Shown here in pieces: positions 36,672-44,948 of a DNA stretch of 64,000 nt. Origin of the DNA: Thalassospira lucentensis (GTDB lineage: Bacteria; Pseudomonadota; Alphaproteobacteria; Rhodospirillales; Thalassospiraceae); the NCBI RefSeq assembly GCF_001613805.1, contig NZ_LPVY01000006.1, positions 1 to 64,000 on the forward strand. The letters run 5' to 3'. Position numbers and translations under genes: made by a program. The notes under the pieces are model-generated. The model was given only the letters and a program-made list of their open reading frames with translations, was not told the origin of the DNA and searched no databases. Position 1 is the stretch's first letter. Each line of letters begins with the position of its first letter.

Positions 36672-38314
36672 CACAAAAGGCTCCCTTGCCTGTCATCATC
36701 TTTGGGGGCCGGGTCTTTTTTCCGGGCCGGTTTCGGTTTGGATGCGGATTTCGGCGCGACTGTGGCAACCGGTGCCGCCTCGGGTGCTCCAGAGGAATAC
36801 GTCCCTGCTGTTACATCGGCACGTCCATCCTGCATTTCCAGAATGTAACCCTGCCCGGCAATCAGATCCGACGCCCTGCCGATCAAACTTTCGTCCGCAC
36901 CGCGCACCACGGCAAAACCGCGTTTCAGAACATTGCGATAGGAATAGCTTTCCAGAAGACGGTCATAGCGCGCCAGTCCTTCGGTTTCGCGGTTCAGGAT
37001 ATTTTTAACCACCGCCTGCATCCGACCGGCCAGATCGTCGATCTGTTTGTGATCACGTGCGATATCGCGTTTGGCATTTGCCGGGCGAAGTCCAGCGGCG
37101 GCCTGATCAAGTCGGGCCTTTTGCATCTGGATGGCGGACTTGATCGCCCCATCCAGCCGCAGACCAGCATTTTCCAACCGTCCGCGTTTTTCCGAAAGCT
37201 GTTCGCGCGGACTGACCAGCCGTGCCCCGGCTTCGTTCAGACGCGCACGCGCCTGCTGTAAAACACTGCCTGCCGCACGTGGTAGCCGATCGGCCCAGTT
37301 ATCAAGGGTCTGGCTGCGTTCTTCAAGCATCCGGCGCGGATCGCCAAGGCCACGCGCAAGGCTTTCAAGGGCGGTGCGTTTTTCCACGCCAAGCCGACGG
37401 ACGGCTTGGGTCAGACGAAGGCCATCTTCCTCGACCTGACCAATCAGATCAAGTCGCACAGGCACAGCCTTTTCCGCGGCCCCCGTCGGGGTGGGCGCGC
37501 GCAGGTCGGACACAAAATCAATCAGGGTGGTATCGGTTTCATGGCCGACCGCCGAGATCACCGGAATGTCGGATTCCGCCACCGCACGGGCAATGATTTC
37601 CTCGTTAAACGCCCAAAGGTCTTCAAGTGACCCGCCACCGCGCGCGACGATCAGGACATCGGGGCGCGGAATATTGCCATAAGGCAAAAGATCGTTGAAA
37701 CCGCGCACCGCCTGCGCAACCTGTTCGGCGGCACCGGTTCCCTGCACCACCACGGGCCATAACAAAACCCGGCGCGGGAAACGTTCGCGAAGCCGATGCA
37801 TGATATCGCGGATAACCGCCCCGGTTGGGGATGTTACAATCCCGATGACATCAGGCAGGAACGGGATCGGCTTTTTGCGATCCGCATCAAATAGTCCTTC
37901 GGCGGCAAGTTTCTTTTTGCGTTCTTCCAGAAGTTTCAGAAGCGCGCCTTCGCCCGCGACTTCCATCGTTTCGATGACAATCTGGTATTTCGACCGGCCC
38001 GGGAATGTCGTCAGTCGCCCGGTCACAATGACTTCCATGCCGTCTTCGGGTGCAAGGCCAAGCTTGGATGCCTGCCCGCGCCAGCAAACACCATCCAGCA
38101 CGGCCTGATCATCCTTAAGTGCCAGATAAAGATGGCCGCTGCTGGCACGCTTGAAACCGGAAATTTCGCCGCGCACACGCACAAACGAAAACGCATCCTC
38201 GACCGTGCGTTTAAGCGCGTTGGAAAGATCAGAGACCGAAAATTCCGGCAGATTTCCCGGTTTCGCGGGTTCTTCGGGCATGGGAGCGAACGGGTCGAAC
38301 AAATCTTGCGTCAT
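36671..38314 (-). CDS. xseA: Exodeoxyribonuclease VII large subunit
   Basis: A 547-residue XseA, which with XseB degrades single-stranded DNA. The N-terminal OB fold (FSFVRVRGEISGFKRASSGH, about 40-59) is followed by the catalytic domain with GIVTSPTGAVIRDI, VLIVARGGGSLEDLWAFNEE and VISAVGHETDTTLIDF (about 150-300). A long coiled coil follows (about 320-445). The C-terminal tail is Lys/Ala/Pro-rich (KPKPARKKDPAPKDD). I start at ATG 38314 rather than GTG 38323. xseB is not in the window. It is divergent from purD. Confidence 0.95.
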   Translation of the reverse strand: MTQDLFDPFAPMPEEPAKPGNLPEFSVSDLSNALKRTVEDAFSFVRVRGEISGFKRASSGHLYLALKDDQAVLDGVCWRGQASKLGLAPEDGMEVIVTGRLTTFPGRSKYQIVIETMEVAGEGALLKLLEERKKKLAAEGLFDADRKKPIPFLPDVIGIVTSPTGAVIRDIMHRLRERFPRRVLLWPVVVQGTGAAEQVAQAVRGFNDLLPYGNIPRPDVLIVARGGGSLEDLWAFNEEIIARAVAESDIPVISAVGHETDTTLIDFVSDLRAPTPTGAAEKAVPVRLDLIGQVEEDGLRLTQAVRRLGVEKRTALESLARGLGDPRRMLEERSQTLDNWADRLPRAAGSVLQQARARLNEAGARLVSPREQLSEKRGRLENAGLRLDGAIKSAIQMQKARLDQAAAGLRPANAKRDIARDHKQIDDLAGRMQAVVKNILNRETEGLARYDRLLESYSYRNVLKRGFAVVRGADESLIGRASDLIAGQGYILEMQDGRADVTAGTYSSGAPEAAPVATVAPKSASKPKPARKKDPAPKDDDRQGSLL

Positions 38315-38427
38315 CAAGGGCACTTTATGCTAAAAGCCCGCATAAATTTTCAAGCGGGATGGGGTGCAAGCCTAGTTCATCCCGTCTGGACCATCAAGCA
38401 GTCGGACACGTAATCGAGGTTAAAATC

Positions 38428-39711
38428 ATGAAGGTTCTGGTCGTTGGCGGTGGCGGACGTGAACATGCATTGTGCTGGGCAATTGCCAAAAGCCCGCGGC
38501 TGACCAAACTTTGGTGTGCACCGGGCAATGCCGGGATTGCCGATTCCGCGCAATGTGTTGCCATTTCCGATAGCGACATTGACGGCCTTGTGAAATTTGC
38601 CACCGACAATGCGGTCGATCTGGTTGTTGTCGGCCCCGAGGCCCCGCTGGTCGCGGGCCTTGTCGATGCGCTGGATGCGGTTGGCATCAAATCGTTTGGC
38701 TGTTCCAAGGCTGCCGCACAGCTTGAAGGCTCCAAGGGTTTCATGAAGGACATGGTCGCAAAGTTTGGCGTGCCATCTGCGGCCTATGGCCGTTTCACCA
38801 CGCCTGACGATGCGCGGGCCTTTGTTGAAAAGCACGGTGCGCCGATCGTTGTCAAAACCGATGGCCTTGCCGCGGGCAAGGGTGTGACGATTTGCCAGAC
38901 AGTTGACGAAGCCTTTGCCGCCATTGACGAATGCATGGTTGGTGGCAAGTTCGGCGATGCCGGTGCGGAGCTGGTGATCGAGGAATTCATGACCGGCGAA
39001 GAAGCATCCTTCTTTGCCGTCTGCGACGGTGAAAACGTCATTCCCCTGATTGCAGCCCAAGATCACAAGGCCGTAGGCGAAGGCGATACCGGCCCGAATA
39101 CCGGCGGTATGGGTGCCTATTCCCCCGCCCCGGTCTTTACCAAATCTGTTGAAGACAAGGTTATGGAACAGATCATTGTTCCGACCGTCAAGGGCATGGC
39201 CGCCGAAGGCCATCCGTTCAAGGGGGTTTTGTTTGCCGGTCTGATGATTGACGATGCGGGCAACCCGAAACTGATCGAATACAACATCCGTTTTGGCGAC
39301 CCGGAATGCCAGGTTCTGATGACGCGCCTGAAATCGGATGTACTTGATATCCTTGATGGGGCGGCGACCGGAAAACTCGATACCGTCAAACCCGAATGGC
39401 ATGATGAAACCGCTATGGTCGTTGTCATGGCCGCCAAGGGTTATCCGGGCAGCTACGACAAAGGTACAGAGATCAGAAACGTCGCCGATGCGGATGCGAT
39501 GGACAAGGTCAAGGTCCTGCACGCCGGAACGAAAATGGATGGTGACAAACTGACCGCGACGGGTGGTCGCGTTCTTGGCGTTACCGCACGTGGCACGTCG
39601 GTGACCGAAGCCCAGAAACGCGCCTACGAAGCCGTTGACGCCATTAACTGGCCGGGCGGTTTCTGCCGCCGTGATATCGGCTGGCGTGCGATTGCCCGCG
39701 AACAGAAGTAA
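38428..39711 (+). CDS. purD: Phosphoribosylamine-glycine ligase
   Basis: A 427-residue GAR synthetase that joins glycine to phosphoribosylamine in purine synthesis (ATP-grasp). It has the N-terminal KVLVVGGGGREHALCW, LVVVGPEAPLVAGLVDAL, and the ATP-grasp core VVKTDGLAAGKGVTIC (about 145-160). EFMTGEEASFFAVCDG and NIRFGDPECQVLM follow. GAGGT at 38416-38420 lies 7 bases before ATG 38428; the 23-codon upstream extension is not expected. It is monocistronic, with a bidirectional terminator after its stop. Confidence 0.97.
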   Translation: MKVLVVGGGGREHALCWAIAKSPRLTKLWCAPGNAGIADSAQCVAISDSDIDGLVKFATDNAVDLVVVGPEAPLVAGLVDALDAVGIKSFGCSKAAAQLEGSKGFMKDMVAKFGVPSAAYGRFTTPDDARAFVEKHGAPIVVKTDGLAAGKGVTICQTVDEAFAAIDECMVGGKFGDAGAELVIEEFMTGEEASFFAVCDGENVIPLIAAQDHKAVGEGDTGPNTGGMGAYSPAPVFTKSVEDKVMEQIIVPTVKGMAAEGHPFKGVLFAGLMIDDAGNPKLIEYNIRFGDPECQVLMTRLKSDVLDILDGAATGKLDTVKPEWHDETAMVVVMAAKGYPGSYDKGTEIRNVADADAMDKVKVLHAGTKMDGDKLTATGGRVLGVTARGTSVTEAQKRAYEAVDAINWPGGFCRRDIGWRAIAREQK

Positions 39712-39722
39712 GCCTTTGAATT

Positions 39723-39756
39723 AAAAAAGACCGGGTCATGCAGCCCGGTCTTTTTT
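39723..39756. terminator. Bidirectional terminator between purD and btuD
   Basis: GACCGGG (39729-39735) pairs with CCCGGTC (39744-39750), flanked by six A on the left and six T on the right, so it works in both directions. The btuD stop codon (complement of 39736-39738) lies in the loop. Confidence 0.85.
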
Positions 39757-40518
39757 AATGCCTGCGTGATAGCGCACCGCACATTCACCATTCGGACCAT
39801 GTTCGATGGTTGCCTCGACACCGAACACATCGCGCAGATTTTCCGATGTCAGAATGTCGGCAGGGCTGCCAATCCCCACCAGTTCCCCATCACGCATCAT
39901 GGCAATCCGGTCGCAATACATCGCGGCATGGTTCAGATCGTGCAGGGCTGCGACCACGGTAACCGGCAATTCGCGCACCAGTTCCAGTAATCCAAGCTGA
40001 TGGCGGATATCCAGATGGTTTGTCGGCTCGTCCAGCAGAAGGAATTTCGGTTCCTGCGCCAGCGCGCGTGCAATATGAACCCGCTGCTTCTCGCCGCCCG
40101 AAAGTGTATGCCAGAACCGGTCGGCCAGATGGATCATGTCGACATCACCAAGGGCGCGGTTAACAATCGCATCATCCCGTTCAGACCAGGGTGACAGCAT
40201 GCTGAGATATGGTGTGCGCCCCAGTGCCACCGCCTCGCGCGCGGTCAGGCGGTCCGTGGTATCGGCCTGCTGTTCGACAAAGCCGATTTGCCGGGCCAGT
40301 TTGCGACGGCCATGCTTTTTCATGTCCTGCCCTGCCAGCATCGCACGCCCCTGATCAGGTGGACGAATACCGGCCAAAACCGACATCAAACTTGTTTTGC
40401 CCGACCCATTCGGCCCGATCAGGCCCAGGAACTCGCCCGGTTCGACGCGCAGGGAGACATTTTTGATGATTTTCCGAAAACCGGCAGACCAGACGATATC
40501 GCGCAGTTCCAGGGTCAT
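39736..40518 (-). CDS. btuD: Cobalamin ABC transporter, ATPase
   Basis: A 260-residue FecE/BtuD-type ATPase. It has Walker A GPNGSGKTSL (about 35-44), signature LSGGEKQRVHIARAL, Walker B FLLLDEPTNHLD and the H-loop VAALHDLNHAAMYC. It energises uptake with the BtuC-like permease and BtuF-like binding protein upstream. The cobalamin riboswitch in front of the operon indicates vitamin B12 or a precursor as substrate, rather than an iron siderophore. ATG 40518 overlaps the btuC stop. Three ABC genes are in order F-C-D. Confidence 0.9.
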   Translation of the reverse strand: MTLELRDIVWSAGFRKIIKNVSLRVEPGEFLGLIGPNGSGKTSLMSVLAGIRPPDQGRAMLAGQDMKKHGRRKLARQIGFVEQQADTTDRLTAREAVALGRTPYLSMLSPWSERDDAIVNRALGDVDMIHLADRFWHTLSGGEKQRVHIARALAQEPKFLLLDEPTNHLDIRHQLGLLELVRELPVTVVAALHDLNHAAMYCDRIAMMRDGELVGIGSPADILTSENLRDVFGVEATIEHGPNGECAVRYHAGIKKDRAA

Positions 40519-41579
40519 CGCAAAATCCTTCCGTGACACAGGATCAGGGCAAAGGCCGGCGCCCCGACAAGGGCAGTAATCACCCCGATTGGCAACACCT
40601 GCCCCGGAACGATCACGCGTGAGATGACATCGGCACAGACCAGAAACAGTGCGCCAATCAATGCCGATAACGGCAATACCAGCCCATGGCGCGTTCCGAC
40701 AAAGAAGCGCGCGGCATGCGGGATTACCAGTCCAACAAAGCCGATGGAGCCCACGATGCTGACCATCACCGCGGTCATCATTGCCGCCGCAGCAATCAGG
40801 ACGGCATAAACGCGTCTGACCGGAACACCAAGTGATGCCGCGGATTCACGGCCAAACGTAAAGGCATCAAGTGCGCGTGCATGCCAGAGACACACGACAA
40901 GCCCGACAATAGCCACGGGCAAGGCCAGCCACACATCGGGCCAGCGCACGCCGCTAAGATTGCCCAGAAGCCAGAACATGATGCCGCGCGCCTGTTCGGC
41001 ACTGGCTGACTTGGTGACAATGAAGGATGTCAGGGCGTTAAACATCTGCGACCCGGCAATCCCGGCCAGAATGATTGCCCCCGTGCCGCGCCCGGCCTGT
41101 AACGCCAGAAGAGTCACAAAGGCGAATGCCGCCACTGCGCCGATAAATGCACCAAGTGACAGTGAAAGCATCCCGGCCCCAAGACCAAGAATCACGATAC
41201 TGACCGCACCGGTCGACGCCCCGGCAGAAATGCCCAGCAGATAGGGATCGGCAAGACTGTTGCGCAAAAGCGCCTGCAGGACCGCGCCGGAAACGGCCAA
41301 GGCCGCCCCGCAACTTGCGGCAACGATTGCGCGGCTCAGCCGATAGTTCCAGACAATACCGGCATCAATCGCATCCACCGGATGACCGGCATCCCATAAA
41401 TGATTGGCAATCGTATCGATCACCGTACCCACCGGGATTGCTGTTTCACCCACCGATGCGGCAACCGCCAGGACCGCAGCCAGCAACATCAGCGCGGCAA
41501 ATGCCACGCTGATGCGTTTCATGAAAACGGGGCTGGAAATGACTTTACCGATCACTGGTCTGATCACTGGCCCGATCAC
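40515..41579 (-). CDS. btuC: Cobalamin ABC transporter, permease
   Basis: A 354-residue FecCD/BtuC-family permease with about ten membrane helices. Landmarks are WNYRLSRAIVAASCGAALAV, LLRNSLADPYLLGISAGAS (family signature, near 105-123), and VGFVGLVIPHAARF near residue 285. The start is GTG 41579, overlapping the btuF stop (GTGA) with GAGG 7 bases upstream. The N-terminus is encoded by a 12-base tandem repeat. ATG 41522 (MKRISVAF) is an alternative without a ribosome site. Confidence 0.9.
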   Translation of the reverse strand: MIGPVIRPVIGKVISSPVFMKRISVAFAALMLLAAVLAVAASVGETAIPVGTVIDTIANHLWDAGHPVDAIDAGIVWNYRLSRAIVAASCGAALAVSGAVLQALLRNSLADPYLLGISAGASTGAVSIVILGLGAGMLSLSLGAFIGAVAAFAFVTLLALQAGRGTGAIILAGIAGSQMFNALTSFIVTKSASAEQARGIMFWLLGNLSGVRWPDVWLALPVAIVGLVVCLWHARALDAFTFGRESAASLGVPVRRVYAVLIAAAAMMTAVMVSIVGSIGFVGLVIPHAARFFVGTRHGLVLPLSALIGALFLVCADVISRVIVPGQVLPIGVITALVGAPAFALILCHGRILR

Positions 41580-41584
41580 TGAGT
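41549..41584. repeat. Three 12-base tandem repeats at the btuF-btuC junction
   Basis: Units at 41549-41560, 41561-41572 and 41573-41584 share the core GATCACTG. They span the btuF stop and encode the first codons of BtuC, giving a Val-Ile-x-Pro-like repetition. It looks like replication slippage in a tolerant N-terminus. Confidence 0.65.
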
Positions 41585-42601
41585 AGCCTCGAACGCCTCG
41601 ATTGCCTTGGCCAGCGTTTCAATGCCCTCGATTGTCCGCATGGTCGGGTTCATCGACTGGGCATCCATGACGACGATATTTCCGCTTTTGACGGCACTCA
41701 TCTGACTGGTTACCGGATCGGATTTCAGGAACTGCATTTTCAGTTCCCAGTCATCGGCCGGAAAACGGCGACGATCCATTTTGCCAATCGCAATGATATC
41801 GGGATTGGTTCGTGCGATGGTTTCCCACCCGACCGTCGGCCATTCATCGTCACTGTCGATGACATTGTCGACACCAAGGATCGACATGACATAGGCCGGC
41901 GCACCTTTCTGACCGGCAACAAACGGATCAACATCGATTTCAGCGCTGGAGAACCAGAACAGGGCCGAAATGCCCTTGCCGTTGACGGCGGCGACTTTTT
42001 CACGTGCGGCTTTTTCGCGGGCTTTGAAATCGGCAATCAGTTCGGCGCCACGTTCCTCGACATCGAAGATTTTCGAAAGATCATCTATCCCCTGATAGAT
42101 CTGATCCATGGAAAAGGCATCGATTCGGGTTCCGTCGCCGCCCGTGGTGTTGTCCTTGCCCATGCAATCGGCTGGTGCGGTATAGACCGGGATTGAAAGT
42201 TCCGCGAACTGGTCAATCGTTCCGACCTTGCCATTCGGGCCGATATGCCATTGGAACTGGGTTGCGACCAAATCGGGTTTCTGGCCGACCACACTTTCAA
42301 AGCTGGGATCGTTGTCTGCCAGACGCGGAATGGTGGCGTTAACGTCGCGAAACTGTTCCTGTACCGGCCCAAGCCATACGGCCGTTCCAACCACCCTGTC
42401 GGCCAGCCCCAGAAGATAAAGCAGTTCGGTGCTGCTTTGGCCCAGCGATACGACACGGTTCGGGGCCTGATCAAAGGTCAGAGTCCGACCACAATTTTCC
42501 AATGTAAGCGGATATTCCGTCGCAGATGCGTATTGCGCGAAAGAAGCCAGTCCTGCAGCAAACACCCCGACTGCAAGAACCCGTTTGTTAAGTTCGATCA
42601 C
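41576..42601 (-). CDS. btuF: Cobalamin ABC transporter, periplasmic binding protein
   Basis: A 341-residue binding protein of the BtuF/FecB class. It begins with a signal peptide (KRVLAVGVFAAGLASFAQYA, cleavage after ASA near residue 27). The mature part has RVVSLGQSSTELLYLLGLAD and DLVATQFQWHIG. The C-terminal lobe includes WPTVGWETIARTNPDIIAIG. The frame continues upstream to 42706, but AAAGGA (complement of 42608-42613) lies 6 bases before GTG 42601, so that is the best start; ATG 42616 is an alternative. The riboswitch upstream ties it to cobalamin. Confidence 0.88.
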   Translation of the reverse strand: MIELNKRVLAVGVFAAGLASFAQYASATEYPLTLENCGRTLTFDQAPNRVVSLGQSSTELLYLLGLADRVVGTAVWLGPVQEQFRDVNATIPRLADNDPSFESVVGQKPDLVATQFQWHIGPNGKVGTIDQFAELSIPVYTAPADCMGKDNTTGGDGTRIDAFSMDQIYQGIDDLSKIFDVEERGAELIADFKAREKAAREKVAAVNGKGISALFWFSSAEIDVDPFVAGQKGAPAYVMSILGVDNVIDSDDEWPTVGWETIARTNPDIIAIGKMDRRRFPADDWELKMQFLKSDPVTSQMSAVKSGNIVVMDAQSMNPTMRTIEGIETLAKAIEAFEATQ

Positions 42602-42617
42602 TTTGCGTCCTTTCATG

Positions 42618-42656
42618 GATATACCGATCCGGAATTTCATTCCCGATCGGTATATC
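42618..42656 (-). promoter_or_regulatory. Long hairpin in the btuF leader just before the ribosome site
   Basis: Arms 42618-42629 and 42645-42656 (GATATACCGATC and its complement) pair over 12 bp. After one mismatch GGAAT (42631-42635) pairs with ATTCC (42639-42643) around a 3-base loop. In the transcript it ends 4 bases before the AAAGGA ribosome site. Confidence 0.6.
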
Positions 42657-42667
42657 AAACCAATAAA

Positions 42668-42687
42668 TGTTATGTTATAACATAACA
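42668..42687. repeat. 20-bp perfect palindrome in the btuF leader
   Basis: The sequence TGTTATGTTATAACATAACA (42668-42687) is its own complement and all A/T apart from four positions. It may be an operator for an internal promoter or part of the leader fold. Confidence 0.5.
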
Positions 42688-42702
42688 ACAAAGTTACTAT
42701 GA

Positions 42703-42795
42703 TCAAGAGACTGGCAAAGGTGCTGAAAAATGGCGGGAAATGTCAGAACCCGAAAGCAGGCAGAACGCATTGCAACCTGCGTGAGACGGTGACAT
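42703..42795 (-). CDS. Possible 30-residue leader ORF
   Basis: Between riboswitch and btuF an ORF of 30 codons starts at ATG 42795. GGAGG (complement of 42806-42810) lies 10 bases upstream, just after a GC-rich hairpin. Its peptide starts MSPSHAGCNAFCLL and has no known family. The frame also continues upstream into the riboswitch. It may be a chance ORF. Confidence 0.2.
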   Translation of the reverse strand: MSPSHAGCNAFCLLSGSDISRHFSAPLPVS

Positions 42796-42840
42796 GTACC
42801 GACATCCTCCGGGGCACCCCGCCCGGTCCGTCGTCGTCAT

Positions 42841-42999
42841 GTCAGCAGGTCTCCTGGCTCGCGGGTCGCTGTGCTTTCCTGCCTTCCCGGGAAATATCCC
42901 AGTGGCTTTCAGAAGAAAAACACTCACCGCCTACAGTTGCGGGGGCAGCTTCGGTTAACCGTCCTAGCAGACGGCTTCGAATTCCCTTTATCCTTGTCG
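42841..42999 (-). promoter_or_regulatory. Adenosylcobalamin riboswitch
   Basis: On the minus strand the hallmark blocks occur in order: AAAGGGAA (complement near 42982-42989), GCTGCCCCCGCAACTGTAGG (complement near 42932-42951), the B12 box AGCCACTGG (complement of 42899-42907), CGGGAAGG, and GAGCCAGGAGACCTGC (complement of 42845-42860). This is the classical cobalamin element. It lies about 240 bases upstream of btuF and should turn the operon off when cobalamin is plentiful. Confidence 0.93.
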
Positions 43000-43004
43000 G
43001 ATAC

Positions 43005-43022
43005 TGACATCAATTGATGTCA
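43005..43022. promoter_or_regulatory. 18-bp perfect palindrome upstream of the riboswitch
   Basis: TGACATCAATTGATGTCA at 43005-43022 is a perfect palindrome just 5' of the riboswitch, next to a direct repeat of TGTGAC on the minus strand. Its position suggests an operator at the btu operon promoter. The binding protein is unknown. Confidence 0.5.
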
Positions 43023-43091
43023 CATAGTCACACAGACCCGTCAAGAGAATTGCAAACCGGTCGCAATCATCAAGGGTCAGGACCTGGTTTC

Positions 43092-44009
43092 CTAATAGGC
43101 GTTCGCTGCCGCCGTACCATCCCCGCCCAGTCGTCCAAGGATGGCCGATACATCACGCATGGGCGGTGCGCCAAACATGCGGGCATATTCGCGACTGAAC
43201 TGTGATGCGCTTTCATATCCGACTTCATAGGCCGCGGTCGCCGCATCCTTCATTTCCGTCAGCATCATCTGGCGCGCCATCGTCAGGCGAAGCCGTTTCT
43301 GATACTGAAGCGGGCTCATGGATGTTACCTGCTTGAAATGATGATGGAAGGAAGACGGGCTCATATTTGCCTGTGCAGCAAGATCATCGACCCGCAGTGG
43401 TGCTGCAAAATCGTCCTTCATCAGACGGATGATCTTGGAAATGCGCTGCATGTTGCTGCCGCCCATTCCGATTTGCGCAATCCGGGCCCCCTGAAGGCCG
43501 CGCAACAGGCGATAATGCACTTCGCGCAGAAGCATCGGCGCCATCACCGAAATATCGTCTTTCTGATCGCACAGGCTCAACAGGCGCATCACGGCGTCCA
43601 GCAAGGTATCGCTGGCATCATCGACATGAAGCCCGCAATCGCTTTCGGATGCGGATCCGACCTGAAGATCGATCTGGGTTACAAGGTCACTTAGCATCTG
43701 GCCGTCAAGTTCAATCGACAAACTGCGATACGGAAGGGCTGCACTGGCATTTGTCACACACCCGACAATGGGCAGGTCAACCGACGCCACCAGATACTTT
43801 CCGGGCGCGTAACTGAAAACCGCCTCGCCCAGAGTGACCTCTTTGGCACCTGACGCGATAATACAAAGGCATGGCTTATAGATTGTCGGGACTTTCATCG
43901 ATGGCCCGGTCGCGCGATACAGGTGCATCGCACTCACCGGCGTCTGGGCAACGCCTTCTCCTTCGCAGTATTTGTCAATCAGTTCAGACATCTCTTCGAA
44001 TACAGACAT
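43092..44009 (-). CDS. AraC-family transcriptional regulator with AraC_N domain
   Basis: A 305-residue regulator. The N-terminal cupin-like AraC_N part (about 30-185) includes KPCLCIIASGAKEVTLG and APGKYLVASVDLPIVG. The C-terminal double helix-turn-helix (about 200-295) includes LAAQANMSPSSFHHHFKQVT and VGYESASQFSREYARMFG. AAGGAG lies 7 bases before ATG 44009. This subclass often sits divergent from a reductase it controls, here the SDR gene. A candidate operator is in the shared gap. Confidence 0.92.
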   Translation of the reverse strand: MSVFEEMSELIDKYCEGEGVAQTPVSAMHLYRATGPSMKVPTIYKPCLCIIASGAKEVTLGEAVFSYAPGKYLVASVDLPIVGCVTNASAALPYRSLSIELDGQMLSDLVTQIDLQVGSASESDCGLHVDDASDTLLDAVMRLLSLCDQKDDISVMAPMLLREVHYRLLRGLQGARIAQIGMGGSNMQRISKIIRLMKDDFAAPLRVDDLAAQANMSPSSFHHHFKQVTSMSPLQYQKRLRLTMARQMMLTEMKDAATAAYEVGYESASQFSREYARMFGAPPMRDVSAILGRLGGDGTAAANAY

Positions 44010-44056
44010 CACCAAACTCCTTTGTTTCTCTAATATGAACTATACCGATCCCGACT

Positions 44057-44079
44057 GTACTGAAAAGCGGTTTTCGTAC
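44057..44079. promoter_or_regulatory. Inverted repeat in the AraC-SDR divergent gap
   Basis: GTAC-T-GAAAA (44057-44066) faces TTTTC-GTAC (44071-44079) around GCGG, with one unpaired T. It may be a binding site for the AraC-type regulator. Confidence 0.35.
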
Positions 44080-44177
44080 CGTTCGGAGGATCAGGCAATT
44101 GATCAAGAGTTCTGTGTATTCATCAAATTGCTGTTTGCACTCACATTGAGCGCCATCAACCAAACACGGAGGATGTC

Positions 44178-44924
44178 ATGTCGCTTATGTCCAGCAATGT
44201 TGAAAACAAGGTCGTCGTTATCACCGGTGCCAGCAGCGGGATTGGCGAAGCCACGGCAAAACTTCTGGCTGAAAATGGTGCAAAGGTCGTTCTGGCCGCC
44301 CGCCGCACGGCCAAACTCCATTCCATCGTCGCCGAGATCGAAGCCGAAGGCGGCACCGCCACATGCCGCGCGGTTGATGTCACCGATGCCGACGATGTCG
44401 AAGCACTGGTCTATTTCGCCAAAAACACCTATGGCCGCGTTGATGTGATGTTTAACAATGCCGGCGTCATGCCCCTGTCGCCACTTGCCGAACTGAAAAT
44501 CGACGAGTGGAACAAGATGATCGACGTCAATATCCGTGGCGTGCTGAACGGTATTGCCGCCACCCTGCCATTGTTCAAGGAACAGGGCGGTGGTCATATC
44601 ATCAACACCGCATCGATCGGGGCGCATCTGGTATCGCCGACCGCCGCGGTTTATTGCGCCACCAAATACGCCGTCTGGGCCATTTCAGACGGCCTGCGTC
44701 AGGAAAGCCGGGATATCCGCGTTACCATGGTTTCGCCGGGTGTTACCGAAACCGAACTTGGCAACGATATCACCGATGACAGCGCCAAGGGGTTCCTCGG
44801 CGAATTGCGCAAAACCGCCCTTAGTCCGATTTCGATTGCATGGTCTGTGCTTTATGCAATCGCCCAGCCCGACAGCGTCGATATCAACGAGATCATCGTA
44901 CGCCCGACGGCATCGGCATATTGA
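44178..44924 (+). CDS. Short-chain dehydrogenase/reductase
   Basis: A 248-residue classical SDR. It has the cofactor site TGASSGIGEATAKLL (about 16-30), with an Arg-rich AARRTAKL pointing to NADP. NNAGVMPLSPL, the catalytic Ser in NTASIG and the Tyr-x3-Lys pair YCATK (about 157-161) are present. The substrate is unknown; YdfG-like oxidoreductases are the nearest type. GGAGG lies 7 bases before ATG 44178. It is followed by the Atu4866 gene and is divergent from an AraC regulator, a set seen in other proteobacteria. Confidence 0.92.
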   Translation: MSLMSSNVENKVVVITGASSGIGEATAKLLAENGAKVVLAARRTAKLHSIVAEIEAEGGTATCRAVDVTDADDVEALVYFAKNTYGRVDVMFNNAGVMPLSPLAELKIDEWNKMIDVNIRGVLNGIAATLPLFKEQGGGHIINTASIGAHLVSPTAAVYCATKYAVWAISDGLRQESRDIRVTMVSPGVTETELGNDITDDSAKGFLGELRKTALSPISIAWSVLYAIAQPDSVDINEIIVRPTASAY

Positions 44925-44948
44925 TCCGTACCGCCCAAGGAGGCCCGC

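Noticed and set aside
38377-39522. 381-codon minus-strand frame opposite purD
   Set aside because: PurD is complete with all ATP-grasp motifs; the antisense frame has no family features.
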